A model generated the notes under the pieces. That model saw nothing but the letters and a program-made list of their open reading frames with translations, did no database searches and had not been told where the DNA came from. A stretch of DNA of 64,000 nt from the NCBI RefSeq assembly GCF_016889705.1, contig NZ_CP069526.1:3906001-3970000 (forward strand), read 5' to 3'. This DNA comes from Amycolatopsis sp. FDAARGOS 1241. Lineage in GTDB: Bacteria > Actinomycetota > Actinomycetes > Mycobacteriales > Pseudonocardiaceae. Position 1 is the first letter of the stretch. Each line of letters starts with the position of its first letter. Below are positions 15,792 to 24,144 of this stretch, in pieces. The translations under genes were made by a program, and so were the position numbers.

Positions 15792-16234
15792 CCGGTCCGC
15801 CGCTCACGGCCTTCGGCGAGGGCGGCGAGGCGGGCCAGCGACTCGCGGTTGCGGGGCCGCAGCACGAGGCCCTGGACCGCCTCCGGCAGCAGCTTCCCCA
15901 GACCTCGTAACGCCCGCTCGCCCATGCGGACCAGTGTCTGTCCATTGTGTCCGGACAGGGTCACGGTCACCTCGGCGGTGCCGAGCGGCCAGCCCTGAGC
16001 CTCGAGGGTGAGGGCCGAGCCGGGCTCGAGGGCGTGCACGATCGTGGTGTCCCGCAGCTGCAGGGGCCAGACCCCGACGCTGTGGTGCAACCGGCTGCCG
16101 ACGGCGGGCCAGCCGGCGTCGACGTCGCGGATGTGGGAACTGCCCACGACCCACCCGGAATACATCCAGCCGTCCGCCAGCACCGCGAACACGGTGGCGG
16201 GCGCAGCCTGGACCACGCGGCTGACTTCGATCAT
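15782..16234 (-). CDS. SRPBCC family protein
   Basis: A 150-aa START-like (SRPBCC) protein: IEVSRVVQAAPATVFAVLAD at the N-terminus and the VGSRLHHSVGVWPL and VTVTLSGHNGQTLVRM strands. These form a hydrophobic ligand-binding cavity; the ligand is unknown. ATG 16234 was chosen for a GAGGAGGCA RBS; an upstream open frame has no matching sequence. It may bind a lipid or isoprenoid related to the convergent desaturase-like enzyme, but that is speculation. Confidence 0.8.
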   Translation of the reverse strand: MIEVSRVVQAAPATVFAVLADGWMYSGWVVGSSHIRDVDAGWPAVGSRLHHSVGVWPLQLRDTTIVHALEPGSALTLEAQGWPLGTAEVTVTLSGHNGQTLVRMGERALRGLGKLLPEAVQGLVLRPRNRESLARLAALAEGRERRTGQP

Positions 16235-16297
16235 CACTGCCTCCTCGGCGGATTTGCCGCGCTGCCGCGGAACCCGGGTCTGCCTACACTGGAACGG

Positions 16298-16759
16298 GTG
16301 AAGTCCCGCACCGGCGAGACCCATAATGAGCAACTCGGCCGGAACGTGAACGAACTCCTGCAGGAGCTGCGCGTGGCCCAGGCCGGGGTGCAGATCCTCT
16401 TCGGATTCCTGCTGACGGTGGTGTTCACCTCGCAGTTCCACGCCGCGAGTGGATTCGAAAAGGGGTTGCATCTCAGCGCCGTCTTGCTCGCGGTGTCCGC
16501 GACCGCGTTGCTGGCCGCGCCCGCCGCCTGGCACCGGGTCTTGTTCCGCACGGGTGCCCGGGAGGACATCGTCGCGACGGGCAACCGAGTGGTCGTGGCC
16601 GGCCTGGCGTGCCTGGGGCTCGCGATCACGACCACGGTCGCCTTGATCGTGAAGGTCGTGTACGGCCCGGGGGCGATGGTGGCCGTGGCCGGGCTCGTGC
16701 TGGCGCTGTTCGCGATCCTGTGGGCGGTGGTCCCGCGGGTGCTCCGGCGGCGCGACTGA
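16298..16759 (+). CDS. DUF6328 family membrane protein
   Basis: A 153-aa membrane protein that matches the DUF6328 pattern: an N-terminal soluble helix (NVNELLQELRVAQAGVQILFGFLL) followed by four hydrophobic segments (about residues 28-47, 57-77, 95-117 and 123-145). The GTG at 16298 is the likely start, as the sequence upstream is unrelated. Function unknown. I see no consensus stress-type promoter, only an imperfect GGGTCT at 16276. Confidence 0.8.
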   Translation: MKSRTGETHNEQLGRNVNELLQELRVAQAGVQILFGFLLTVVFTSQFHAASGFEKGLHLSAVLLAVSATALLAAPAAWHRVLFRTGAREDIVATGNRVVVAGLACLGLAITTTVALIVKVVYGPGAMVAVAGLVLALFAILWAVVPRVLRRRD

Positions 16760-16796
16760 CGTCGGGCATCGGCGGCTCCTTCCGTTCCACGACCAC

Positions 16797-16823
16797 GGTT
16801 ACCCGCGGGCGGGCCGGGTAACC
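16797..16823. promoter_or_regulatory. Palindromic bidirectional GGTT-N15-GGGTAA promoter
   Basis: GGTTACCC (16797-16804) and GGGTAACC (16816-16823) are perfect inverted repeats. Either strand reads GGTT, 15 nt, GGGTAA. The plus-strand hexamer ends 10 nt before the ATG at 16832. The minus reading would run antisense to the DUF6328 gene. Confidence 0.6.
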
Positions 16824-16831
16824 GGCTGGCG

Positions 16832-17218
16832 ATGACCGAGTTCGAAGGCCGCCGCCGGATGGCAGGCTCCGCCGCGCACGTGTACTCGGTGGCTGCGGAC
16901 ACCCGACAGCTCGACGCGTGGCTGCCGGGCCGTGCCGTCGTACACGAGGGCGAGCCGCCGGGCCTCGACGTCGACGTGCACTCACCCGACGGAGCCGATC
17001 GGCCGCCGGTGGTGCTGACCGCGCAGCGGGACCGGCTGCGGCTCGAGTGGGGTCGCCGCACTGACGTGCACCGCGGGTGGCTGCAGGTCACGTCGGCCGG
17101 CGACGACAGCAGCCTCGCGACGCTGAACGTCGCCTTTCCGGGCGCGGCCGAGGACGTGCAGAGCACGGTGGAAGAGTCGTTGCGGCGGCTGGCGAACCTC
17201 GTCACCGGCAACGGCTGA
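16832..17218 (+). CDS. SRPBCC family protein
   Basis: A 128-aa START-like protein: RRRMAGSAAHVYSVAADTRQLDAWLP at the N-terminus and ESLRRLANLV in the C-terminal helix. It is a second small SRPBCC protein within 1 kb of the first, with little similarity between them. Function unknown. The ATG begins 10 nt after a GGGTAA hexamer with no RBS, so it is predicted leaderless. The DUF1360 gene follows 24 nt later. Confidence 0.75.
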   Translation: MTEFEGRRRMAGSAAHVYSVAADTRQLDAWLPGRAVVHEGEPPGLDVDVHSPDGADRPPVVLTAQRDRLRLEWGRRTDVHRGWLQVTSAGDDSSLATLNVAFPGAAEDVQSTVEESLRRLANLVTGNG

Positions 17219-17242
17219 CGCAGTACCGCGGAAGGAGACCTC

Positions 17243-17761
17243 ATGACCAGGGACGGACCAGGCCCCGCCTTGCGGCGCATCCGCGCGCGATACTCCGCCG
17301 GGGAAGACCGGCCGCTGGCAGGCTATCTCGGTGCGCTGGGCGCCTACGCCGGTACAGTCGGCGCGCTGGGCGCGCTCGGCCGGGTGGCGGGCGTGAAGCT
17401 GCCGCGCCGGTGGAGTCCCGGCGACCTCGCTCTGCTCGCGCTCGCGACCTTCAAGGGCTCTCGCACGCTGGCCAAGGCGACGGTGACCAGCCCTCTGCGT
17501 GCGCCTTTCACGCGGTTCGAAGGCCCGGCCGGTGAGGACGAGCTGAACGAGTCCGTCCCCGTCTCCGGGCCGCAGCACGCCGTCGGGGAGCTGCTGTCCT
17601 GCCCGTTCTGCCTCGACGTGTGGGTCGGCACGGGGTTGACGGCGGGGTTGGTCGCGGCACCGCGGGCGACCCGCCTCGCCCTGACCCTCCTGACGGCCCT
17701 GGCCGGCGCCGATGTGGCCCACCTGCTCTACGACAGCGCGAAGAAGCTCGCCGAGCTCTGA
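17243..17761 (+). CDS. DUF1360 domain-containing membrane protein
   Basis: A 172-aa protein with the DUF1360 signature LSCPFCLDVWVGTGL (about residues 116-130) and HLLYDSAKKL at the C-terminus. Hydrophobic segments flank the Cys-x2-Cys motif. In other genomes DUF1360 proteins accompany spore coat or stress genes; function unknown. RBS GGAAGGAGA precedes the ATG. Likely an operon with the SRPBCC gene. Confidence 0.83.
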   Translation: MTRDGPGPALRRIRARYSAGEDRPLAGYLGALGAYAGTVGALGALGRVAGVKLPRRWSPGDLALLALATFKGSRTLAKATVTSPLRAPFTRFEGPAGEDELNESVPVSGPQHAVGELLSCPFCLDVWVGTGLTAGLVAAPRATRLALTLLTALAGADVAHLLYDSAKKLAEL

Positions 17762-17911
17762 TGCGTCTGCCGGTTCCCCGGGCCGGACGAACCGGCCAGT
17801 CGGCGTGCTCACTCGGCTTGGGCCGGGTGGCGGCACCGTCGGTACTCGGGTTGCCCGGGTTCGGGTACGCCGGCCCGGCGGCGATCACGTGGGCCGGTCA
17901 GTGGGCAGGGC

Positions 17912-18997
17912 TCATCGCCCGCGGATACCCGCTTCGACCGGCCGCACGGCCGCGAGGAGATCACGGGCACCCGCCCGCGCCGCGTGGATCGCCGCACCGC
18001 CGAAGCCTGCAGCGGTGTCGCCCAGCGGTTCGAGCAAGCACAGAGCCCGGTCGGCCGCGGCCCGCGCGGAGTCGGCACCGCCCACTCCGGCCAGTGCGCC
18101 GCAGGCCTCGGCCAGCGCGGTGACCGCGTCGTGGAAGGGCGGGGGAAGGTGTTCGCCGGCGGCCAGCGCGGCGCCGGTGATCCGGACGAGGCTGAGCACG
18201 GCGTTGGCCTGCAAGGTCAGCCGTTCGCTCTGGGCCGCGGCTCGGCGGACCCGGTCACGCCGCGGCCGTCGGCGCGGCGCGATGAACACGACGTGCCGCG
18301 CGGTCTTGCGCGCCTGGGCCAGCGCGGCCAGGTCACCGTGGATGCGCTGGCCGACTTCGAGTTCCCAGGCGGCCGGCTCGTCGCCGGTGCGGCGGGGCCG
18401 GTTTTCGGCGAGCTGGCCGGCGAGGTCGGTGAGGGCGTCGCGCAATCCGGTGAAGAGCCGTTGCGTGGCCTCGCGCAGCAGGCGGTCCGGATCGGCCGGC
18501 AGCAGCAGGACGCCGATCACCACGACCACCCCGCCGCCGATGAGGGCGTCGACGAGGCGCTCGGTGCCCGAGCCGGGTTTGTGCAGCGCGAGGATGAGCA
18601 CGGCCGACGCCGTCGTCTGGTTGACGAACATGAGGCCCTGGCCGAACATCCCGCCGCCGACGGCCAGCGCCGCGTACATCGCCACGAGCGCCGCGAGGGC
18701 GAACGCGAGGGCCCCGGTTCCGGCGACGGCCTGTACCACGGTGCCGATGGCGATGCCCAGCGCCACGCCCGTCATCAGCTGGACGGCACGTTGCCCGCGC
18801 AGCACGTCGCTCGCCGACAGCGACACCGCCGCGGCGATCGGCGCGAAGAACGGCTGGGGGTGGCCCAGCAGGTCGTGGGTGAGGAACCACGACGCGCTGA
18901 CCGCGACGGCCGTCTGCACGACCGCCCACCGGGCCGAGAGCATCCGTGCGCCGGCGGCGCGGCCCAGCCGGCGTACGAGCGGCGCGGTGAAGTCCAT
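17912..18997 (-). CDS. FUSC family protein (aromatic acid exporter-like)
   Basis: A 361-aa membrane protein of the FUSC family (fusaric acid resistance/YccS-like). The N-terminal about 160 residues have six hydrophobic segments with FFAPIAAAVSLSASDVLRGQRAV and VNQTTASAVLILAL. The C-terminal about 190 residues are a cytoplasmic helical domain. It probably exports aromatic acids or is half of such a system. ATG 18997 follows GAAGGAGA. A consensus promoter lies 28 nt upstream. Confidence 0.85.
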   Translation of the reverse strand: MDFTAPLVRRLGRAAGARMLSARWAVVQTAVAVSASWFLTHDLLGHPQPFFAPIAAAVSLSASDVLRGQRAVQLMTGVALGIAIGTVVQAVAGTGALAFALAALVAMYAALAVGGGMFGQGLMFVNQTTASAVLILALHKPGSGTERLVDALIGGGVVVVIGVLLLPADPDRLLREATQRLFTGLRDALTDLAGQLAENRPRRTGDEPAAWELEVGQRIHGDLAALAQARKTARHVVFIAPRRRPRRDRVRRAAAQSERLTLQANAVLSLVRITGAALAAGEHLPPPFHDAVTALAEACGALAGVGGADSARAAADRALCLLEPLGDTAAGFGGAAIHAARAGARDLLAAVRPVEAGIRGR

Positions 18998-19025
18998 GCG
19001 GTCTCCTTCCGGGTTCCCGCGTGGC

Positions 19026-19050
19026 CTACCCCGGCACTGCGGCGGGAAAC
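19026..19050 (-). promoter_or_regulatory. SigB/SigF-type promoter of the FUSC gene
   Basis: Minus-strand GTTT (19047-19050), 15-nt spacer, GGGTAG (19026-19031). Divergent from the element at 19056. Confidence 0.7.
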
Positions 19051-19055
19051 CGGGC

Positions 19056-19081
19056 GTTTGCCGGCCGGTCCGGCGGGGCAC
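19056..19081 (+). promoter_or_regulatory. Probable SigB/SigF-type promoter of the SPW-like gene
   Basis: GTTT (19056-19059), 16-nt spacer, GGGCAC (19076-19081), one mismatch from GGGTAC. The start is 35 nt downstream. Confidence 0.5.
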
Positions 19082-19116
19082 CCGCGGGGAAACGGCGCAG
19101 GAAGGGGTGCAGGCGG

Positions 19117-19535
19117 ATGAAGCACACGGCCGGGTCGCCGCTCGACCCCGGTGACCAGAAGCTGCGCGAGAGCAGGATGCCGCTCACCGCCGAGCTGTTG
19201 TCCGGGGTGTGGCTGGTGATCGCCGCGTTCGTGTTCACGTACTCGTTCACCCTCGCCGGCGCCGCGGGGTTCTGGTGTGCGGCGTCGTCATCGCGGCCGT
19301 GGCGCTCGCTCGGCTGGCGCTGCCGGACCCGCTGCGCTGGCTGGGCGTGGTGAACCTGCTCGTCGCGTGCTGGCTGATCGCGGCGCCGTTCGCGTTCGGC
19401 TACCCACCCGATGGCCACCGTGACGCGGTGCGGACCAATGCCTTCGTCGTCGGTGTGCTGCTGGCGATCTTCACCGTCATCTCGCTGACGGTTGCGCTGC
19501 GGCGCCGCCGCGGGAGCTTCGCGCCGCGCCGCTGA
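19117..19535 (+). pseudogene. SPW-repeat-like membrane protein with a frameshift
   Basis: The reading frame starts at ATG 19117 (RMPLTAELLSGVWLVIAAFVFTY) and continues in another frame after the GGGG run at 19266-19269 (VLVCGVVIAAVALARLALPD, then GVVNLLVACWLIAAPFAFGY). Adding one base there gives one 139-aa protein with four membrane segments ending at TGA 19533-19535. The repeated Trp-x2-x-A-P pattern resembles SPW-repeat membrane proteins. Either the gene is broken by a one-base deletion in a G run or this is a base-call error. The 1-nt fix restores the full ORF, which fits either. Confidence 0.7.
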
Positions 19536-19539
19536 CCGT

Positions 19540-19564
19540 GTTTCGAGCCGGCCGGCCGGGGTAC
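19540..19564 (+). promoter_or_regulatory. SigB/SigF-type promoter of the CocE-type hydrolase
   Basis: GTTT (19540-19543), 15-nt spacer, GGGTAC (19559-19564): full consensus. The ATG is 10 nt downstream. Confidence 0.77.
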
Positions 19565-19574
19565 GCGGAAGTCC

Positions 19575-21605
19575 ATGGGTACTCGCGCGCTCGCAGCACT
19601 GCCGTATGAGATCATCGAGGACGAGAACGTGGAGATCCCCGTGTCGGACGGGATCCGGCTGGCGGCGCGGATCTGGCGGCCGGCCGGGTCGGAGTCACTG
19701 CCGGTACCCGGGATCCTGGAGTACATCCCGTACCGCAAACGCGACCTCACCTCGGTGCGTGACTCGATCCACCACCCCTACCTCGCCGGCCACGGCTACG
19801 CGTGCGTCCGCGTCGACATCCGCGGCACCGGCGAATCCGAAGGGGTGCTGGTGGACGAGTACCTCGAGTCCGAGCAACGCGACGCCGAAGACGTGCTGCA
19901 GTGGCTGGCGGATCAGCCGTGGTGCAGCGGAGTCACCGGCATGATGGGCATCTCCTGGGGCGGGTTCGCCGCGCTGCAGGTGGCCGCGCGCAAGCCGCCG
20001 AGCCTGCGCGCGATCGTGATCTCCTCGTTCACCGACGACCGTTTCGCCGACGACATGCACTACATGGGCGGCTGCCTGCTTTCGGACAACGTCGCCGAGT
20101 CCGGCACGATGTTCTCCGATTCGACGCTGCCGCCGGATCCCGCGCTGGTGGGGGAGCGCTGGGAGCGGATGTGGCGCGAGCGGCTCGAGGGCTGCAGCCT
20201 GTGGGCCGAGCAGTGGCTGCGCCACCAGCGCCGCGACGAGTACTGGCGCCACGCGTCGGTGTCGGAGGACTACCGCGACGTCCAGGTGCCCGTGCTGGCC
20301 TCCAGCGGCTGGGCCGACGGCTACTCGAACGCCGTCACGCGCCTGATGGCCCACCTCGACGTGCCGCGGCTCGGCTTGATCGGCCCGTGGTCGCACAAGT
20401 ACCCGCACCTCGGCGAGCCGGGGCCGGCGATCGGTTACCTGCAGGAAGTGGTGCGCTGGTGGGACCACTGGCTCAAGGATGCGGACAACGGCGTGCTGGA
20501 CGGACCGATGGTGCGGACGTGGCTGCAGGAAAGCGTGCCGCCGTCGACGTCGTATGAGGACCGGCCCGGGCGGTGGGTCGGGGAGACGCGGTGGCCGTCG
20601 CCGCATGTGCGCCCGTCGGAGCACGCGCTGGCGCCGCACCGCATCGCACGGCCGGGCGAGCGCGTGCCGGACGAGGTGCTGCCGGTGTCGTCCCCTCTGT
20701 CGGTGGGACAGTTCTCGGGGAAGTGGGCTTCCTACAGCGCCCCGCCGGACCTGCCGTACGACCAGCGCGAGGAGGACGGCGGTTCGCTGGTGTTCGACAC
20801 GGACGTGCTGACCGAGCGCTGCGAAATCCTCGGCGCGCCTCGGGTGCGCCTGGCGCTGTCGGCGGACCGGCCGGTGGCGATGGTGGCCGCGCGCCTGTCC
20901 GATGTGGCCCCCGACGGGCGGGCCACCCGGGTCACCTACGGACTGTTGAACCTCACCCACCGCGACGGCCACGAAGAACCCCGGCCGATGGAGCCGGGCG
21001 AGGTGTGCGAAGTGGAGTTCGAGCTGAACGGCGTCGCCCAGGCTTTCCCGGCCGGGCACCGGATCCGGCTTTCACTGTCCACTTCGTACTGGCCGCTGGC
21101 GTGGCCGCCGCCGGAGCCGGTGACCTTGTCTGTCCACACCGGACGAAGTGTGCTCACCCTGCCGGTCCGGCCGGTGGCCGAATCCGACGAAGTGGCGGAC
21201 AACCCCTTCGGTGAGCCGGAAGGCACGGCGCCCCTGGGGACGACGCAGCTGACGCCACCGGAGCAGCGGTGGGAGGTGTCGCGGGACCTGGTCGCATACC
21301 ACTCCGCGCTGGACATCGTGAAGAACTCCGGCACGGTGCGGTACGACGACATCGACCTCACCGTCGCCCGCGACGTGCACGAGCGCTACACGTGGGTCGC
21401 CGACGACTTCTGCTCGCCGGTGGCCGAGACGACGTGGGACGTCACCTTCGAGCGGGGTGAGTGGTCGGCGCGCAGCGAGACGAGCACCCGGGTTTCGTGC
21501 ACTCCCACGGAGTTCGTGATCGACGCGCGACTGGACGCCTACACCGGCGGCCGCCGGATCGTGTCCCGCAACTGGCACCGGAGGGTGCCCCGGGATCTGC
21601 TGTGA
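19575..21605 (+). CDS. CocE/NonD family hydrolase (X-Pro dipeptidyl-peptidase fold)
   Basis: A 676-aa serine hydrolase. The catalytic domain has DIRGTGESEG, the nucleophile motif MMGISWGGFAALQ (about residue 120), the Asp in SSGWADGYSN and the His in GPWSHKYPH. The C-terminal about 250 residues match the PepX-C jelly-roll domain. Family members cleave esters, beta-lactams or X-Pro peptides; this substrate is unknown. No signal peptide is visible. The ATG at 19575 follows the promoter hexamer by 10 nt without an RBS. Confidence 0.9.
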   Translation: MGTRALAALPYEIIEDENVEIPVSDGIRLAARIWRPAGSESLPVPGILEYIPYRKRDLTSVRDSIHHPYLAGHGYACVRVDIRGTGESEGVLVDEYLESEQRDAEDVLQWLADQPWCSGVTGMMGISWGGFAALQVAARKPPSLRAIVISSFTDDRFADDMHYMGGCLLSDNVAESGTMFSDSTLPPDPALVGERWERMWRERLEGCSLWAEQWLRHQRRDEYWRHASVSEDYRDVQVPVLASSGWADGYSNAVTRLMAHLDVPRLGLIGPWSHKYPHLGEPGPAIGYLQEVVRWWDHWLKDADNGVLDGPMVRTWLQESVPPSTSYEDRPGRWVGETRWPSPHVRPSEHALAPHRIARPGERVPDEVLPVSSPLSVGQFSGKWASYSAPPDLPYDQREEDGGSLVFDTDVLTERCEILGAPRVRLALSADRPVAMVAARLSDVAPDGRATRVTYGLLNLTHRDGHEEPRPMEPGEVCEVEFELNGVAQAFPAGHRIRLSLSTSYWPLAWPPPEPVTLSVHTGRSVLTLPVRPVAESDEVADNPFGEPEGTAPLGTTQLTPPEQRWEVSRDLVAYHSALDIVKNSGTVRYDDIDLTVARDVHERYTWVADDFCSPVAETTWDVTFERGEWSARSETSTRVSCTPTEFVIDARLDAYTGGRRIVSRNWHRRVPRDLL

Positions 21606-21608
21606 AGC

Positions 21609-21633
21609 GTTTGCCGCCGCGGTGGCGGGGCAT
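21609..21633 (+). promoter_or_regulatory. SigB/SigF-type promoter of the ATP-grasp gene
   Basis: GTTT (21609-21612), 15-nt spacer, GGGCAT (21628-21633), one mismatch. It starts 4 nt after the hydrolase stop. The start codon is 43 nt downstream. Confidence 0.6.
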
Positions 21634-21676
21634 CCGGTGGCGACGAAAACACCGGACGAACAGGAGCTGCGGACCG

Positions 21677-22957
21677 ATGACGGCGAACATCTTCGTGATC
21701 GGGCTCGACGCCGACAACGCGCGAGTGCTCGAACGGTTGCCCGACGCCGAGAACCACACCTTTCACGGCCTGCTGACGCCGGACGAGCTGCAGCACGGCG
21801 ACATCGACATCGCCGACCTGCTCGACAAAGCCGAGCAGGTCCTCGACGCGTTCGACGGCCCCGTCGACGCGATCGTCACCTTCTGGGACTTCCCAGCGGC
21901 GACGCTGGTTCCGCTGCTGTGCGAACTCCACGGCCTGCCGCACGTGCCGCTCGAAGCGATCCTGAAGTGCGAGCACAAGTACTGGAGCCGTCTGGAGCAG
22001 CGCGCGGTGATCGACGAGATGCCGCACTTCGGCGTCGTCGACCTCGACGATGCCGAGCCCCGCCTGCCCGAAGACGTGTCGTTCCCCGCGTGGCTCAAGC
22101 CGGTCAAGTCGTTTTCCTCCGAGCTGGCGTTCCGCGTGGCCGACGAGGAGGAGTTCTCCGGCGCCGTCGCGGAGATCCGGGCGGGTGTCGGCCGCGTCGG
22201 CGATCCGTTCGAGGAGGTGCTCGGCAAGGTGGCGCTGCCGCGGGAAATCGCCGAGGTGGGCGGGGCGGCCTGCCTCGCGGAAGACGCGCTGCACGGCGTG
22301 CAGGCCGCCGTCGAGGGATACGCGTACCAGGGGAAAGTGACGGTGTACGCGGCGCTCGATTCGGTCGACTACCCGGAGAGTTCCTCGTTCCTGCGCCACC
22401 AGTACCCGTCCCAGCTCCCCGAGGAGGTGGGGCAGCGCATGAAGGACGTCGCGCGGCGGGTGATGGAGCGGATCGGCTTCGACAACGGCACCTTCAGCGT
22501 TGAGTTCTTCTGCGACCCGCAGTCCGGCCAGGTGTGCCTGCTGGAGATCAACCCGCGGCACTCCCAGTCGCACGCAGAGCTTTTCGAACTGGTCGACGGG
22601 ATGGCCAACCACGACGTGATGGTCCGGCTGGGCCTCGGGCAGCCGCCGCGGCACCGCCTCGGTGCCGGCCCGTACCAGATTGCCGGCCGCTGGTACCTGC
22701 GCCGGTTCTCCGGTGACGCGGTGGTGAAGCGCGTGCCGACGGCGGAAGAAATCTCGGCTCTGGAGGAGAAGGTCGAGGGGGTCCGGATCAGCGTGTCGCC
22801 GGCGGAGGGCCACTGGCTCTCGGAGCTGCCGGAGCAGGACAGCTACTCGTTCGAGCTCGCGCAGCTGATCATCGGCGCGCGGACGGAGAACGAGATGGAG
22901 GAGAAGTACCGCACCTGCGTCGACGAACTGCACTTCGAATTCGGCGATGCGGCCTGA
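21677..22957 (+). CDS. ATP-grasp domain ligase
   Basis: A 426-aa ATP-grasp enzyme. The N-terminal domain starts MTANIFVIGLDADNARVL. The ATP-grasp region shows KYWSRLEQRAVI, WLKPVKSFSSELAFRV (nucleotide-binding Lys), and VEGYAYQGKVTVYA. The metal-binding motif is LLEINPRHSQSHAEL. Such enzymes join a carboxylate to an amine or thiol through an acyl-phosphate. No peptide or pathway partner is adjacent, so the product is unknown. RBS GGAGCTGCGGA precedes ATG 21677. A strong hairpin follows. Confidence 0.85.
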   Translation: MTANIFVIGLDADNARVLERLPDAENHTFHGLLTPDELQHGDIDIADLLDKAEQVLDAFDGPVDAIVTFWDFPAATLVPLLCELHGLPHVPLEAILKCEHKYWSRLEQRAVIDEMPHFGVVDLDDAEPRLPEDVSFPAWLKPVKSFSSELAFRVADEEEFSGAVAEIRAGVGRVGDPFEEVLGKVALPREIAEVGGAACLAEDALHGVQAAVEGYAYQGKVTVYAALDSVDYPESSSFLRHQYPSQLPEEVGQRMKDVARRVMERIGFDNGTFSVEFFCDPQSGQVCLLEINPRHSQSHAELFELVDGMANHDVMVRLGLGQPPRHRLGAGPYQIAGRWYLRRFSGDAVVKRVPTAEEISALEEKVEGVRISVSPAEGHWLSELPEQDSYSFELAQLIIGARTENEMEEKYRTCVDELHFEFGDAA

Positions 22958-22961
22958 CCGG

Positions 22962-22993
22962 CCGGTGGCACCGGCTCGTGGCGGTGCCACCGG
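22962..22993. terminator. 12-bp hairpin terminator
   Basis: A perfect 12-bp inverted repeat (22962-22973 with 22982-22993) with an 8-nt loop, between the ATP-grasp gene and the convergent DUF4383 gene. It can stop transcription from both sides. Confidence 0.8.
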
Positions 22994-22998
22994 ATGGC

Positions 22999-23473
22999 TC
23001 AGGTTCGGGACGTTTGCTTCGGGTTGCCCACGTAGCGCCGCGTCGGCGGGCACTGGGCCCGGGCGCGTTCGACCACGGTGCAGGCGAGGCCCAGCACGAT
23101 CATGCCGGCGCCGAGCCCGAGGTGCAGCCAGTCGTCGGCGTGGTCCAGCGGCACGAAGTTCGCCGCGCTCTGATCGGCGGTCGTGGCACCGTAGATCCAC
23201 AGCACCAGGTACACCAGTCCGCCGATCATCGGGAACGCGCGGGGCTCCTCCGGGAGCCCGGGCCGCCACCAGGCCGACGACGCCGAACAGCACGTGCACG
23301 AGGTCGTGCAGGATCGACACGCCGAAGACGCCGAACAGTTGCGCGCCCGAATGCGGCCCGGCGAAGCGGAGGTCCCCGTGGTGCGCCGTGAGGCCGGGGA
23401 TGAAGCCGAGCGCCACGGTCGCGGTGACGACCTGGACCGGTCGCCGGGAGGTGGGTGCTTTCTCCTCGCTCAT
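22999..23473 (-). pseudogene. DUF4383 membrane protein with a frameshift
   Basis: The N-terminal half starts at ATG 23473 (PVQVVTATVALGFIPGL, then LFGVFGVSILHDLVHVLFG). The C-terminal half reads in another frame from about 23240 (MIGGLVYLVLWIYG, then FVPLDHADDWLHLGLGAGMI). Together they match DUF4383, a four-helix membrane family. The length (475 nt) leaves one extra base, so a single insertion at about 23228-23265 explains it. Real decay and base-call error are both possible. Confidence 0.72.
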
Positions 23474-23542
23474 CGAGGTTGCTCCGTTCGTCGGGCGACC
23501 GGCCAGCCGGCGAAGTGCGGGGCAAACGATGCCGCCGCCGGG

Positions 23543-23567
23543 GTTTGCGGGCGCGGGCACCGGGTAG
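23543..23567 (+). promoter_or_regulatory. SigB/SigF-type promoter of the DUF2795 gene
   Basis: GTTT (23543-23546), 15-nt spacer, GGGTAG (23562-23567). The start codon is 39 nt downstream. Confidence 0.72.
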
Positions 23568-23606
23568 CCGCCGCGTTCGCCGGGAGGATCAGTCGAAGGA
23601 GGAGAC

Positions 23607-23816
23607 ATGGCGAACGCGAACCCGATCGAGGTGCAGAAGTACCTGGCGGGAGTGGACTACCCCGCCCGCCGCGACGAGCTGGTCACGGCCGCGAAGGACA
23701 ACGGTGCGGACGAGCGAACGCTCGAGCTGCTGAAGTGGACTTTCGACCGGGATTACGAAGGTCCGAGCCGCGTGGGCAAGGAGATCGGCGGCAGCCGACG
23801 GCAAGGGGCCGGGTGA
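23607..23816 (+). CDS. DUF2795 domain-containing protein
   Basis: A 69-aa protein of the DUF2795 family: NPIEVQKYLAGVDYPARRDELV, AAKDNGADERTLELL and FDRDYEGPSRVGKEI. Small, soluble and highly charged; function unknown. RBS AAGGAGGAGA precedes the ATG. A hairpin overlaps the stop codon. Confidence 0.87.
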   Translation: MANANPIEVQKYLAGVDYPARRDELVTAAKDNGADERTLELLKWTFDRDYEGPSRVGKEIGGSRRQGAG

Positions 23817-23834
23817 GAGGGAGACCCGGCCCCT
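23804..23834. terminator. 10-bp hairpin terminator
   Basis: A perfect 10-bp inverted repeat (23804-23813 with 23825-23834) with an 11-nt loop, spanning the stop codon of the DUF2795 gene and facing the convergent DUF6480 gene. Confidence 0.72.
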
Positions 23835-23841
23835 CCTTCGC

Positions 23842-24064
23842 TCACACGTAATCGAGCGCCAGCAGCACGAAAAAACGCCGCCACCGCCAGTACGACGATC
23901 GCCAGGACCACGAGCCACGCGGTGGGCATCTTGCGCGACGGCATCGGCTGCGGGTGGGACAGGCCGGAGGTCTGGCCGGCGTCCGGTGGGGTGTCGCCCG
24001 GGGCAACGGAGCCGCCCGGTTCCAGGCCGGGCACTTCGTCGGGTTCGGGGCCGGGTGCGGTCAT
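23842..24064 (-). pseudogene. DUF6480 family protein with a shifted T-run
   Basis: The protein starts at ATG 24064 with a Pro/Gly-rich soluble part (VPGLEPGGSVAPGDTPP, LSHPQPMPSRK) and one membrane helix (TAWLVVLAIVVLAVAAFF), as in DUF6480. At a run of six T on the coding strand (23871-23876) the frame is lost. With five T it would end VLLALDYV and stop at 23842-23844 after 73 residues. The extra base could be a base-call error, a phase-variation run or a true mutation. RBS GGAGAGGTG precedes the ATG. Confidence 0.68.
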
Positions 24065-24144
24065 GGCTGATCACCTCTCCGTGGTCGTCCTCAAGCTCCC
24101 GGACTACCGCGTGGTGGCGGGGCTAAGCGCGTAGGGTGGCCTGT

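Noticed and set aside
17820..17890. GGGTAC at about 17873-17878 as a promoter on the plus strand
   Set aside because: The nearest GTTG is only 9 nt away and no plus gene follows; it faces the 3' end of the FUSC gene.
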